This document shows positions 9,501 through 19,577 of a stretch of 64,000 nucleotides of DNA, in pieces. The stretch is from Leguminivora glycinivorella (lineage: Eukaryota; Arthropoda; Insecta; Lepidoptera; Tortricidae): positions 22,921,848 through 22,985,847 of the forward strand of contig NC_062979.1 of NCBI RefSeq assembly GCF_023078275.1. The letters are read 5' to 3'. Each line of letters starts with the position of its first letter. The first letter of the stretch is position 1. The notes below the pieces were generated by a model. The model saw only the letters and a program-made list of their open reading frames with translations. It was not told where the DNA came from and made no database searches. Both the position numbers and the translations under genes were made by a program.

Positions 9501-11208
9501 ATTTTTCGTTTTGTTCTGTATTTAAGGGTTGTATTTTCCTCAAGAATTCATTTTTTCAGTGCCATACATAGTGATAATGAAAGTTTTGTAGTACTTACGT
9601 TTTAGTGATCCATTTTGAGCTGTGTTTTGCCTTAGGCACACACTGTTGTAAATTGAGGGGAGCTTTAGCTGCTCCACAATGTTTTTTGCCCGTTTTGCTG
9701 CACTTTATTAAGATATTATTGTGAAATTTGAGAGATAAGTGCTTAGATTTTCAGTTGGTACAAATTGTGCTGACATTTTTACAGGAAGTAGCCAATTTTT
9801 AAAGTGTCAAACTTTGTGTAACGTTTTGTATCTTTTTATGTTTGAAAGATAGTATTTTAGGGCTTAGGCCAAAGTTATTTTGAATATCTTTCGTGAATTT
9901 AAGCATTTTGTGAATATTTTTTGAGTAATTTGGCTACTTGTGTTCAAATATTTTGGGCGAAGTTTTGTAAGTACTGTAATTGACTTTTTATGATTTTGTA
10001 AAGGGGAAGTTCATGGGGGTTGTTTTAAGTTTGTGTAGAAGTTGCCATGTAATTTCGAGGTATTTTGGATGTATAATACGTGTAAAGTTTAAACTCAAAA
10101 GTTAGTGGTTTGTGACAAAACATTTAGCTATAAAATTTCAAAATAATTAGGTGTGCTATTTTGTTTAGAAAGCAAATTAAATTAGTTTTTTAAATTTTGG
10201 AACATACATTTGGCAGTATTTGATAATTTTGAACTTTGTTTAGACTGCAACTTGGAAAATGTACAAATTTGAAATTTTGGTCATACCGTTGATGTTCATT
10301 TAGTTGTATTTGGTTATTTTTCTTTGAGTTCATAAGAGGTACACAACAATTAACTCATTTGTTTGCTTGTTCATTTAAGGTTATATGTATAGTGAGACTT
10401 ACACAGAGCTGGAAAAGTAGAAATTTAGTAAATACACAGTAATTAAATTCAACATTGTTTATTATAAATTATAACACAACAGTATCACTTCAAGTTGTAA
10501 GTCGGTGACATCATATTTGAGTTTCTTTTGAGTTAAACTTATTATACAGTGGCAATTTCACTTTTGTGCCGTTGAACTTATACAGGTGACTTCAGTCCGG
10601 GACGACACCGATAATGGTTGGAAGTTGCAGGAACGGTCTGAGTTTTTGAGTGTCCGGCAGCTGCAATGTTGTTGGACTCCGGCAAATGATTATGTTGGTT
10701 CTCCATGTAAGTGGAAGGTTTCCGTTAGGAGTTATGCTTTTCAACACATTATCAGTGCCCATGTTCCTCTGATGTTCATATTTTGGGTTTCTTTAGTAGA
10801 CATTTCGGTAGTCTGTGGTCCAGTTGAAGCTGTTGCTGCCAAGTAACTTTTGTGGTATATGATTCTTAAGATTTAGTACAGTTTCTAGTAATCTGTAACA
10901 AAGTAAATGGAATTTAGTAAGGATAATATACATGTTTGGCTAGTTAAATAGAAGGTTTAGAAAACAATTTTGTGCTGTTGATCATTTAGTTTGGAGTGTG
11001 AGGGAAAAGAGGAGGATAAAGGACAACTCCCTTTCCTTATTATTTGAGATATTTACCTGCTGTTAGTAGTAGAATTCTTTGCATTCCAGTTAGTATTTCT
11101 GAATAAATTTTAGTCATTCCTTTAGATTATCGAACGTTTATCACACTCATGTTAGTTTTCCATGATTTTGTAGTTGAATTAAGTGTTGTTTTATTAATTT
11201 GTAGCAGT
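9501..11208 (+). other. Leader region of the LTR element, no gag recognised
   Basis: T-rich sequence with frequent stops. The one moderate frame (10586-10846, 86 codons) starts at a GTG just after a TACAG that resembles a splice acceptor. It shows no zinc knuckle, no capsid-like pattern and no family I know. It sits roughly where gag would begin, so it could be a remnant or chance. The rest shows nothing. Confidence 0.45.
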
Positions 11209-11967
11209 AATAAATTAATAGTTTAAAAAACACTATGAAACACGCTTTTATAAATGCACGTAAAAGCCAAAAATGAATTATGGATCGTTCAAGTTGTCTC
11301 TATTTGTGAGCTGAAGTTTAAAAACTATGTGCTTTTAATTATAATATTTGATTGTAAAAGCGTGGGGCGCTGGAACAGGAAAGACTTTTTGTATAACTTG
11401 CTGCTAAATCAAATTATGCTATGCTACGGGAAGGAGGTTACACAGATTGACGCGCTAACTGGAGTTGCAGCATGACTAGTAGGTTCTACATTAAACAGTC
11501 AAATCAATTAAAAGTCAGTGTTCAAAGTAGGTACCAGTTTGTCGAACTCAGACAAAATATGCGCTAGTAGCGAGGAGAGTCGACAGTCACCGACACTTAG
11601 AACGCCGCTTTTTTCCGGTAATCAAAGTACAAAAGGGGAAAGTGTCTACAGTGACAGGATGCAGAGTTCTTGTTCGTGGACGAGATATCTTTGGTTCTTT
11701 TTGGTAACCCTTAGGCGGCATATGTAAACGTTATGTTCTTATGCAACTTCATTCGCCAGGAAGTTCGGATTAGTATTTGTTTACAAGAAAGTCTTTCCTG
11801 TTCCAGCGCCCCACGCTTTTACAATCAAATATTATAATTAAAAGCACATAGTTTTTAAACTTCAGCTCACAAATAGAGACAACTTGAACGATCCATAATT
11901 CATTTTTGGCTTTTACGTGCATTTATAAAAGCGTGTTTCATAGTGTTTTTTAAACTATTAATTTATT
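11209..11967. mobile_element. Long-armed foldback element inside the LTR element
   Basis: The arms are about 187 bp (11209-11395 and 11782-11967) and nearly perfect inverted repeats. They run from AATAAATTAATAGTTTAAAA at the outside to GCGCTGGAACAGGAAAGACTTT at the inside. The 386-bp centre carries only short frames. The arms end abruptly in AT-rich DNA and I could not define a target duplication. It may be a MITE captured by the LTR element or part of its own architecture. Confidence 0.8.
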
Positions 11968-12165
11968 TTATACTTTTTAGTCATTAATAATGAAATACTT
12001 TTAACATTTATACATAAATTTATTTCAAGTAGGCGGATTTTACATGCCATTTGTGGCTTAACGTGTACTTATTGCTAATTGCTACTTAATAATAACCAGC
12101 GGCTACCTTCTTATTACGGTATTATCATAAAAATGTTTATACCTAGTAAGTTATCCGTAAAAGAT
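11968..12165. other. Short unique spacer before the satellite
   Basis: AT-rich. It ends with AAGTTATCCGTAAAAGATAGAC, a run of which is also present at 31666-31687 inside the hAT element. The satellite's left edge may therefore have been derived from, or landed next to, a dispersed repeat. Confidence 0.45.
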
Positions 12166-15100
12166 AGACCCCTTTATTTGCTCTTAAGGGTCACAGGAAA
12201 ACCATTACCCAACTTATTTTAAATACAAAGTTGATCTTTCTTTTATGCGGGGGGCTTGGCCCCCCGAGCCCCCCTTTGTTTGCTCTGAAAGGTCACAAGA
12301 AAACGCTATCCCAACTTATTTTAAATACTACGTTAATCTTTCTTTTATGCGGGGGCTTCGCCCCCGAGCCCCCTTTGTTTGCTCTTAAAGGTCACAAGAA
12401 AACGCTAACCCAACTTATCTTAAATACTACGTTGATCTTTCTTTCATGCGGGGGGCTTCGCCCCCGAGCCCCCCTTTGTTTGCTCTTAAAGGTCACAAGA
12501 AAACGCTAAACCAATTTATTCTAAATACTACGTTGATCTTTCTTTCATGCGGGGGGCTTTGCCCCCGAGCCCCCCTTTGTTTGCTCTTAAAGGTCACAAG
12601 AAAACGCTAACCCAACTTATTTTAAATACAACGTTGATCTTTCTTTCATGCGGGGGGCTTCGCCCCCCGAGCCCCCCTTTGTTTGCTCACAAAAGGTCAC
12701 AAAAAAACCTTAACCCAACTTATTTTAAATACAACGTTGATCTTTCTTTTATGCGGGGGGCTTCGCCCCCGAGCCCCCTTTGTTTGCTCTGAAATGTCTC
12801 AAGAAAACGCTAACCCAACTTATTTTAAATACTACGTTAATCTTTCTTTTATGCGGGGGGCTTCGCCCCCCGAGCCCCCCTTTATTTGCTCTTAAAGGTC
12901 ACAAGAAAACGCTAACCCAACTGATCTAAAATACTACATTGATCTTTCTTTCATGCGGGGGGCTTCGCCTCCCGAGCCCCCCTTTGTTTGCTCTTAAAGG
13001 TCACAAGAAAACGCTAAACCAATTTATTCTAAATACTACGTTGATCTTTCTTTCATGCGGGGGGCTTTGCCCCCCGAGCCCCCCTTTGTTTGCTCTTAAA
13101 GGTCAAAAGAAAACGCTAACCCAACTTATTTTGAATACAACGTTGATCTTTCTTTCATGCGGGGGCTTCGCCCCCGAGCCCCCTTTGTTTGCTCTGAAAT
13201 GTCACAAGAAAACGCTAACCCAACTTATTTTAAATACTACGTTAATCTTTCTTTTATGCGGGGGCTTCGCCCCCGAGCCCCCTTTGTTTGCTCTTAAAGG
13301 TCACAAGAAAACGCTAACCCAACTGATCTAAAATACTACATTGATCTTTCTTTCATGCGGGGGGCTTCGCCTCCCGAGCCCCCCTTTGTTTGCTCTTAAA
13401 GGTCACAAGAAAACGCTAAACCAATTTATTCTAAATACTACGTTGATCTTTCTTTCATGCGGGGGGCTTTGCCCCCCGAGCCCCCCTTTGTTTGCTCTTA
13501 AAGGTCAAAAGAAAACGCTAACCCAACTTATTTTGAATACAACGTTGATCTTTCTTTCATGCGGGGGGCTTTGCCCCCCGAGCCCCCCTTTGTTTGCTCT
13601 TAAAGGTCACAAGAAAACGCTAACCCAACTTATTTTAAATACTACGTTAATCTTTCTTTTATGCGGGGGGCTTCGCCCCCCGAGCCTCCCTTTGTTTGCT
13701 CTTAAAGGTCACAAGAAAACGCTAACCCAACTGATCTAAAATACTACATTGATCTTTCTTTCATGCGGGGGGCTTCGCCCCCCGAGTCCCCCTTCGTTTG
13801 CTCTTAAAGCTCACAAAAAAACGCTAACCCAACTGATCTTAAATACTACGTTGATCTTTCTTTCATGCGGGGGGCTTCCCTTTGTTTGCTCTTAAAGGTC
13901 ACAAGAAAACGCTAACCCAACTTATTCTAAATACTACGTTGATCTTTCTTTCATGCGGGGGACTTCGCCCCCCGAGCCCCCCTTTGTTTGCTCTTAAAGG
14001 TCACAAGAAAACGCTAACCCAACTTATCTTAAATACTACGTTGATCTTTCTTTCATGCGGGGGGCTTCGCCCCCCGAGCCCCATTTTGTTTGCTCTTAAA
14101 GGTCACAAGAAAACGCTAACCCAACTTATTTTAAATTCTACGTTAATCTTTATTTTATGCGGGGGGCTTCGCCCCCCCGATTCCCCCTTTGTTTGCTCTT
14201 AAAGGTCACAAGAAAACGCTAACCCAACTTATTTTAAATACTACGTTAATCTTTCTTTTATGCGGGGGGCTTTGCCCCCCGAGCCCCCCTTTGTTTGCTC
14301 TTAAAGGTCACAAGAAAACGCTAACCCAACTTATCTTAAATACAACGTTCATCTTTCTTTTATGCGGGGGCTTCGCCCCCGAGCCCCCTTTGTTTGCTCT
14401 GAAATGTCACAAGAAAACGCTAACCCAACTTATTTTAAATACTACGTTAATCTTTCTTTTATGCGGGGGGCTTTGCCCCCCGAGCCCCCTTTGTTTGCTC
14501 TTAAAGGTCACAAGAAAACGCTAACCCAACTGATCTTAAATACTACGTTGATCTTTCTTTCATGCGGGGGCTTCGCCCCCCGAGCCCCCCTTTGTTTGCT
14601 TTTAAAGGTCACAAGAAAACGCTAACCCAACTTATTCTAAATACTTCGTTGATCTTTCTTTAATGCGGGGGGCCTCGCCCCCCGAGCCCCCCTTTGTTTG
14701 CTCTTAAAGGTCACAAGAAAACGCTAACCCAACTTATCTTAAATACTACGTTGATCTTTCTTTCATGCGGGGGCCTTCGCCCCCCGAGCCCCCCTTTGTT
14801 TGCTCTGAAAGGTCACAAGAAAACGCTATCCCTACTTATTCTAAATACTTCGTTGATCTTTCTTTCATGCGAGGGGCTTCGCCCCCCGAGGCCCCCTTTT
14901 CTTTACTCTTAAGGATCACAAGAAAACTTAACCCAACTTATTTTAAATACAACGTTGATCTTTCTTTAATGCGGGGGGCCTCGCCCCCCGAGCCCCCTTT
15001 GTTTGCTCTTAAAGGTCACAAGAAAACGCTAACCCCACTTATTTTAAATACTACGTTAATCTTTCTTTTATGCGGGGGGCTTCGCCCCCCGAGCCCCCCT

Positions 15101-16862
15101 TTGTTTGCTCTTAAAGGTCACAAGAAAACGCTAACCCAACTGATCTTAAATACTACGTTGATCTTTATAAGGATCACAAGAAAACTTAACCCAACTTATT
15201 TTAAATACAACGTTGATCTTTCTTTAATGCGGGGGGCCTCGCCCCCCGAGGCCCCCTTTTCTTTACTCTTAAGGATCACAAGAAAACTTAACCCAACTTA
15301 TTTTAAATACAACGTTGATCTTTCTTTAATGCGGGGGGCCTCGCCCCCCGAGCCCCTCTTTGTTTGCTCTTAAAGGTCACAAGAAAACGCTAACCCAACT
15401 TATTTTAAATACTACGTTCATCTTTCTTTTATGCGGGGGGCTTCGCCCCCCGAGCCCCCCTTTGTTTGCTCTGAAATGTCACAAGAAAACGCTAACCCAA
15501 CTTATTTTAAATACTACGTTAATCTTTCTTTTATGCGGGGGGCTTTGCCCCCCGAGCCCCCCTTTGTTTGCTCTTAAAGGTCACAAGAAAACGCTAACCC
15601 AACTGATCTTAAATACTACGTTGATCTTTCTTTCATGCGGGGGGCTTCGCCCCCCGAGCCCCCCTTTGTTTGCTTTTAAAGGTCACAAGAAAACGCTAAC
15701 CCAACTTATCTTAAATACTTCGTTGATCTTTCTTTCATGCGGGGGCTTCGCCCCCCGAGCCCCCCTTTGTTTGCTCTGAAAGGTCACAAGAAAACGCTAT
15801 CCCTACTTATTCTAAATACTACGTTGATCTTTCTTCGCCCCCCGAGCCCCCCTTTTCTTTGCTCTTATGGATCACAAGAAAACCTTAACCCAACTTATTT
15901 TAAATACAACGTTTATCTTTCTTTCTTGCGGGGGGCTTCGCCCCCCGAGCCCCCCTTTGTTTGCTCTAAAAGGTCACAAGAAAACGCTAACCCAACTGAT
16001 CTTAAATACTACGTTGATCTTTCTTTCATGCGGGGGGCTTCGCCCCCCGAGCCCCCCTTTGTTTGCTTTTAAAGGTCACAAGAAAACGCTAACCCAACTT
16101 ATTTTAAATACTTCGTTGATCTTTCTTTCATGCGAGGGGCTTCGCCCCCCGAGGCCCCCTTTTCTTTACTCTTAAGGATCACAAGAAAACTTAACCCAAC
16201 TTATTTTAAATACAACGTTGATCTTTCTTTAATGCGGGGGGCCTCGCCCCCCGAGCCCCCCTTTGTTTGCTTTTAAAGGTCACAAGAAAACGCTAACCCA
16301 ACTTATTTTAAATACTACGTTAATCTTTCTTTTATGCGGGGGGCTTCGCCCCCCGAGCCCCCCTTTGTTTGCTCTTAAAGGTCACAAGAAAACGCTAACC
16401 CAACTGATCTTAAATACTACGTTGATCTTTCTTTCATGCGGGGCTTCGCCCCCGAGCCCCCTTTGTTTGCTTTTAAAGGTCACAAGAAAACGCTAACCCA
16501 ACTTATCTTAAATACTACGTTGATCTTATTCATGCGGGGGCTTCGCCCCCGAGCCCCCCTTTGTTTGCTCTGAAAGGTCACAAGAAAACGCTATCCCTAC
16601 TTATTCTAAATACTACGTTGATCTTTCTTTCATGCGGGGGGCTTCGCCCCCCGAGCCCCCCTTTTCTTTGCTCTTAAGGATCACAAGAAAACCTTAACCC
16701 AACTTATTTTAAATACAACGTTTATCTTTCTTTCTTGCGGGGGCTTCGCCCCCCGAGCCCCCCTTTGTTTGCTCTGAAAGGTCACAAGAAAACGCTAACC
16801 CAACTTTTTTTAAATACTACGTTGATCTTTCTTTCATGCTTCCCCTCTCGAGCCCCCCCCCC
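12166..16862 (+). repeat. 102-bp satellite with G/C hairpin, about 46 copies
   Basis: The unit contains GGTCACAAGAAAACGCTAAC, CCAACTTATTTTAAATAC, TTGATCTTTCTTTCATGC and then GGGGGGCTTCGCCCCCC followed by GAGCCCCCC. The C-run arms vary between 4 and 6. The three-base hairpin loop varies (TTC, TTT, CTC, TTG) while the stem bases around it are mostly kept. Because 102 is three times 34, one frame stays open across adjacent units, giving frames up to 202 codons (14765-15373). Frequent 1-2-base indels in the G/C runs break them repeatedly, so they are best read as non-coding. Edges decay at 12166-12260 and at 16830-16862, where the last unit runs into a long C tract. Confidence 0.95.
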
Positions 16863-17622
16863 CCCCTTTTTCTGTTCTTATCTGCCGGCACCATCATCAG
16901 GCCTTGAAACCTAATCGTAGTCATAGTTCATTACAAGACTTTTCTAAGAAGCCCAAAAACAGCTATGATACGATGTTCCATCATGTAGTTCCAGTTCATA
17001 TCTTCCGGCTCCATCATCAGACCTTGAAACCTAATCGTAGTCAAAGTTCATTACAAGACTTTTCTAAGAAGCCCAAAAACAGCTATGATACGATGTTCCA
17101 TCATGTACTTCCAGTTCATATCTTCCGGCTCCATTATCAGACCTTGAAACCTAATCGTAGTCAAAGTTCATTACAAGACTTTTCTAAGAAGCCCAAAAAC
17201 AGCTATGACACGATGTTCCATCATGTAGTTCCAGCTCATATCTTCCGGCTCCATCATCAGACCTTGAAACCTAATTGTAGTCAAAGTTCATTACAAGACT
17301 TTCCTAAGAAGCCCAAAAACAGCTATGATACGATGTTCCGTCATGTAGTTCCAGTTCATATCTTCCGTCTCCATCATCAGACCTTGAAACCTAATCGTAG
17401 TCAAAGTTCATTACAAGACTTTTCTAAGAAACCCAAAAACAGCTATGATACGATGTTCCATCATGTAGTTCCAGTTCATATCTTTCGGCTTCATCATCAG
17501 ACCTTGAAACCTAATTGTAGTCAAAGTTCATTACAAGACTTTTCTAAGAAACCCAAAAACGGCTATGATACGATGTTCCATCATGTAGTTCCAGTTCATA
17601 TCTTCCGACTCCATCATCAGAT
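16863..17622 (+). repeat. 120-bp tandem repeat, about six copies
   Basis: The markers CATCATCAGACCTTGAAACC and TCATTACAAGACTTTTCTAA recur every 120 bp from about 16878 to 17622. Copies differ by a few substitutions each and no indels were seen. It starts immediately after the C-rich end of the 102-bp array, so two unrelated satellites abut within one LTR element. Confidence 0.95.
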
Positions 17623-17740
17623 CAGCTCAACAGTACCATATTATTGTATTGTCATCGGAACTACATATAGCTGCCAATTTTCATTACGCTACGATCCTTG
17701 GAAGATGGTTAAATTAGCCTCCGCAGATTCCATTACATAG
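16904..17740 (+). CDS. Repetitive 278-codon open frame over the 120-bp array (doubtful gene)
   Basis: The frame stays open through six 40-residue repeats, each with SSLQDF, KKPKN, YDTMFHH and VHIFRLHHQ. It then continues for about 40 residues of non-repeat sequence ending at a stop at 17740. It begins with TTG; the first in-frame ATG is about 23 codons in. Differences between repeats include many replacements (R/C, S/P, V/L, V/A, H/R, S/G), so there is no clear sign of protein-level constraint. The absence of indels and the open non-repeat tail are the only arguments for coding. I know no matching family. Confidence 0.25.
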   Translation: MKPNRSHSSLQDFSKKPKNSYDTMFHHVVPVHIFRLHHQTLKPNRSQSSLQDFSKKPKNSYDTMFHHVLPVHIFRLHYQTLKPNRSQSSLQDFSKKPKNSYDTMFHHVVPAHIFRLHHQTLKPNCSQSSLQDFPKKPKNSYDTMFRHVVPVHIFRLHHQTLKPNRSQSSLQDFSKKPKNSYDTMFHHVVPVHIFRLHHQTLKPNCSQSSLQDFSKKPKNGYDTMFHHVVPVHIFRLHHQISSTVPYYCIVIGTTYSCQFSLRYDPWKMVKLASADSIT

Positions 17741-19533
17741 TTAGTTACATACACGACGACCTAATAAAAGCGTGTTAAAAACGGCAGACATTAGTAATTT
17801 TGTAGGTAACGATAAATATTTGTTGACATTTAGTTTTTTTTAAAGGCACAGACCACAGACAAGATAAGTTCAACGAGGGGTACGTTCGGATGCGTGTTTT
17901 TTGATCCAAGTTTAAATCGTAACTTGAGCGGTTAAATAAACGCTCGTTTTGTAATGTTGGTAGTTCGGTTTTATGATTGGATTTCTTTTAGGTTACGACG
18001 TGTTTTTTAGCGCCAGTTTTAAACTTAAACGTATCGCAACGTGCAGATTCGTTTAAGGGCGTCGGTTTTTTGTGAAAACTTGGATTTGGTTTTGTGGCGT
18101 ATACAAGGATTTAGAGATTGTTTTGGGTAAGTTAGGAGGTAGAGGTTCTCTCTGGACGCAAGGTCCGGGTTATTTTTTTTGCTTTCACCTTGCCGCCAAA
18201 GTTAACGCCCTCGCTTACGCCATATCGTGTCACTCTTAGGTTGTTTCGTTTGAAGTGTTGAATATTGTGGTAAAAATATTCAATCACGACTTTGTGTATG
18301 GAACGTGGTGAACAGCAAAGTCTGTTTTCACTACTATTTTGTTTTGTGTGAGGGATGAAAGGGTTCCTGGAACAGTTCTCTGAAATGCGTGAAGTATGAA
18401 AGGGGCGACACAATCTGGCTCGTTGTTTTTAGTTTGAGCGATCCTTGATACGGCCTGTTTTTTCGGATGGAGTTTTTTTTTGCGGGTGCTTACCACACCC
18501 GAGCGTCGTGTTGGCGCGATTTGGGGTCGACATGAGGTCCATACCCAGGAGTGGTGAGGTATGGCAGGGCGCGGTCGCACTGCCTACTTCTTGCATCCCC
18601 TTTTGGATGCGCTCCGTACCGGGTTCTTGCCTTTTGTGGTGTCGATCGGGTACTCGCTGGTGGGTACATTTTGTGTTCCGTGCTGCTTTTCCCATGCCAT
18701 GGAGGCGGTGGGGTGGCGCACGAGTTTTTAGGGTATCGCCGCCAATCATGCCTGGCGTGCGATACATATTTTTTGGTGAGTCTCAACCAAACGGTGGAGG
18801 TCTCGGGCATGTTGCAACCTCAGAGTTGTGTAGGATTTTGTGATCCGGAGAGTTGGGTGCGAGTCTTTTATCTCACCAACTCGAAGGTGCGTGACAGTTT
18901 GTGGTGGTTTTTTTGTTTCGTTTATGGAAGAATTGGAACAGCACAATGTTGCCAATTCAACCGTGTGTTGATGGATTTCGGAGATGGTGTTCATTTTGTT
19001 AGTAAACTGTCACGGGTATTTTGGACTAAGGATTTATATTTTCGGATTGGAATTTTATTTTGAATTAAATTATGAGCTTCTCAAGTTTATGACAGTAAAC
19101 TTGGAAGTAGGAATCATTTTGGATTTTTATTTTGCCCGGTCTAGCGGAGAATGTTTGGGTGTGCTGAACATCGGTCCTGGCTGTTGGTTTTGGTTTTTCC
19201 AACGCAACTGAAAAGTTGTGTTGGTAAAGCCAAAGGAATGTTTTCTGTTTAGTTGGTTTTGTAGTGTGGGTTATTTTTTGATGGTTCGGGAACCACACAC
19301 TGTTTTTTATTTTGTAGTGTTGCGTGGGTTCGAGATACACTTTTGGACATTTAGATTATTTTTGGTTTTGTGAAATTTTTTTTGGTTTATTGTTTTTTGG
19401 AAATTATCTCAATACATGCGGCAATCACTGGGTTTTCTTTTGTGTGTTCTCCCATACTCAGTGTGGTCGAGGTGTGTTCGTTTTTTTTTCCTTACTTTTG
19501 TGACACATTGTTAGGTAGTCGCTGAGGACAGCG
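17741..19533 (+). other. 3' internal region of the LTR element
   Basis: There is a GC-richer block at 18450-18900 and T/G-rich sequence after it. Several overlapping frames exist on both strands (the longest is 18551-19063, plus, 170 codons, Cys/Trp/Phe-rich). None shows a retroviral or host domain that I recognise, and the overlap in different phases suggests chance. Confidence 0.5.
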
Positions 19534-19558
19534 AGCGTTTTACCCTTGGTAAAACGCT
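19534..19558 (+). other. Perfect 11-bp hairpin upstream of the PPT
   Basis: AGCGTTTTACC, loop CTT, then GGTAAAACGCT. It lies five bases upstream of the polypurine tract. It could be a structural element of the transcript; no function is proven. Confidence 0.8.
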
Positions 19559-19563
19559 ACAGC

Positions 19564-19574
19564 AGGGAGAGGGG
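19564..19574 (+). promoter_or_regulatory. Polypurine tract
   Basis: AGGGAGAGGGG followed by TAT and then the TG of the 3' LTR. This is the expected plus-strand priming site of an LTR element and supports the LTR reading of the flanking direct repeats. Confidence 0.85.
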
Positions 19575-19577
19575 TAT

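Noticed and set aside
10586..10846. An 86-codon gag start in the LTR element
   Set aside because: No family features, GTG start and high chance expectation; kept only as a note in the leader region.
12231..16496. A family of proline-rich proteins encoded by the 102-bp array
   Set aside because: The open frames are explained by a period divisible by three; frames are repeatedly broken by indels in G/C runs and no start or domain is consistent.
12166..16862. A CRISPR array
   Set aside because: There are no unique spacers between repeats; the whole 102-bp unit is repeated, in an insect-type genomic context.
18551..19063. Gag- or env-like protein in the 3' part of the LTR element
   Set aside because: No zinc knuckle, capsid, signal peptide or fusion-like pattern; overlapping frames exist on both strands.
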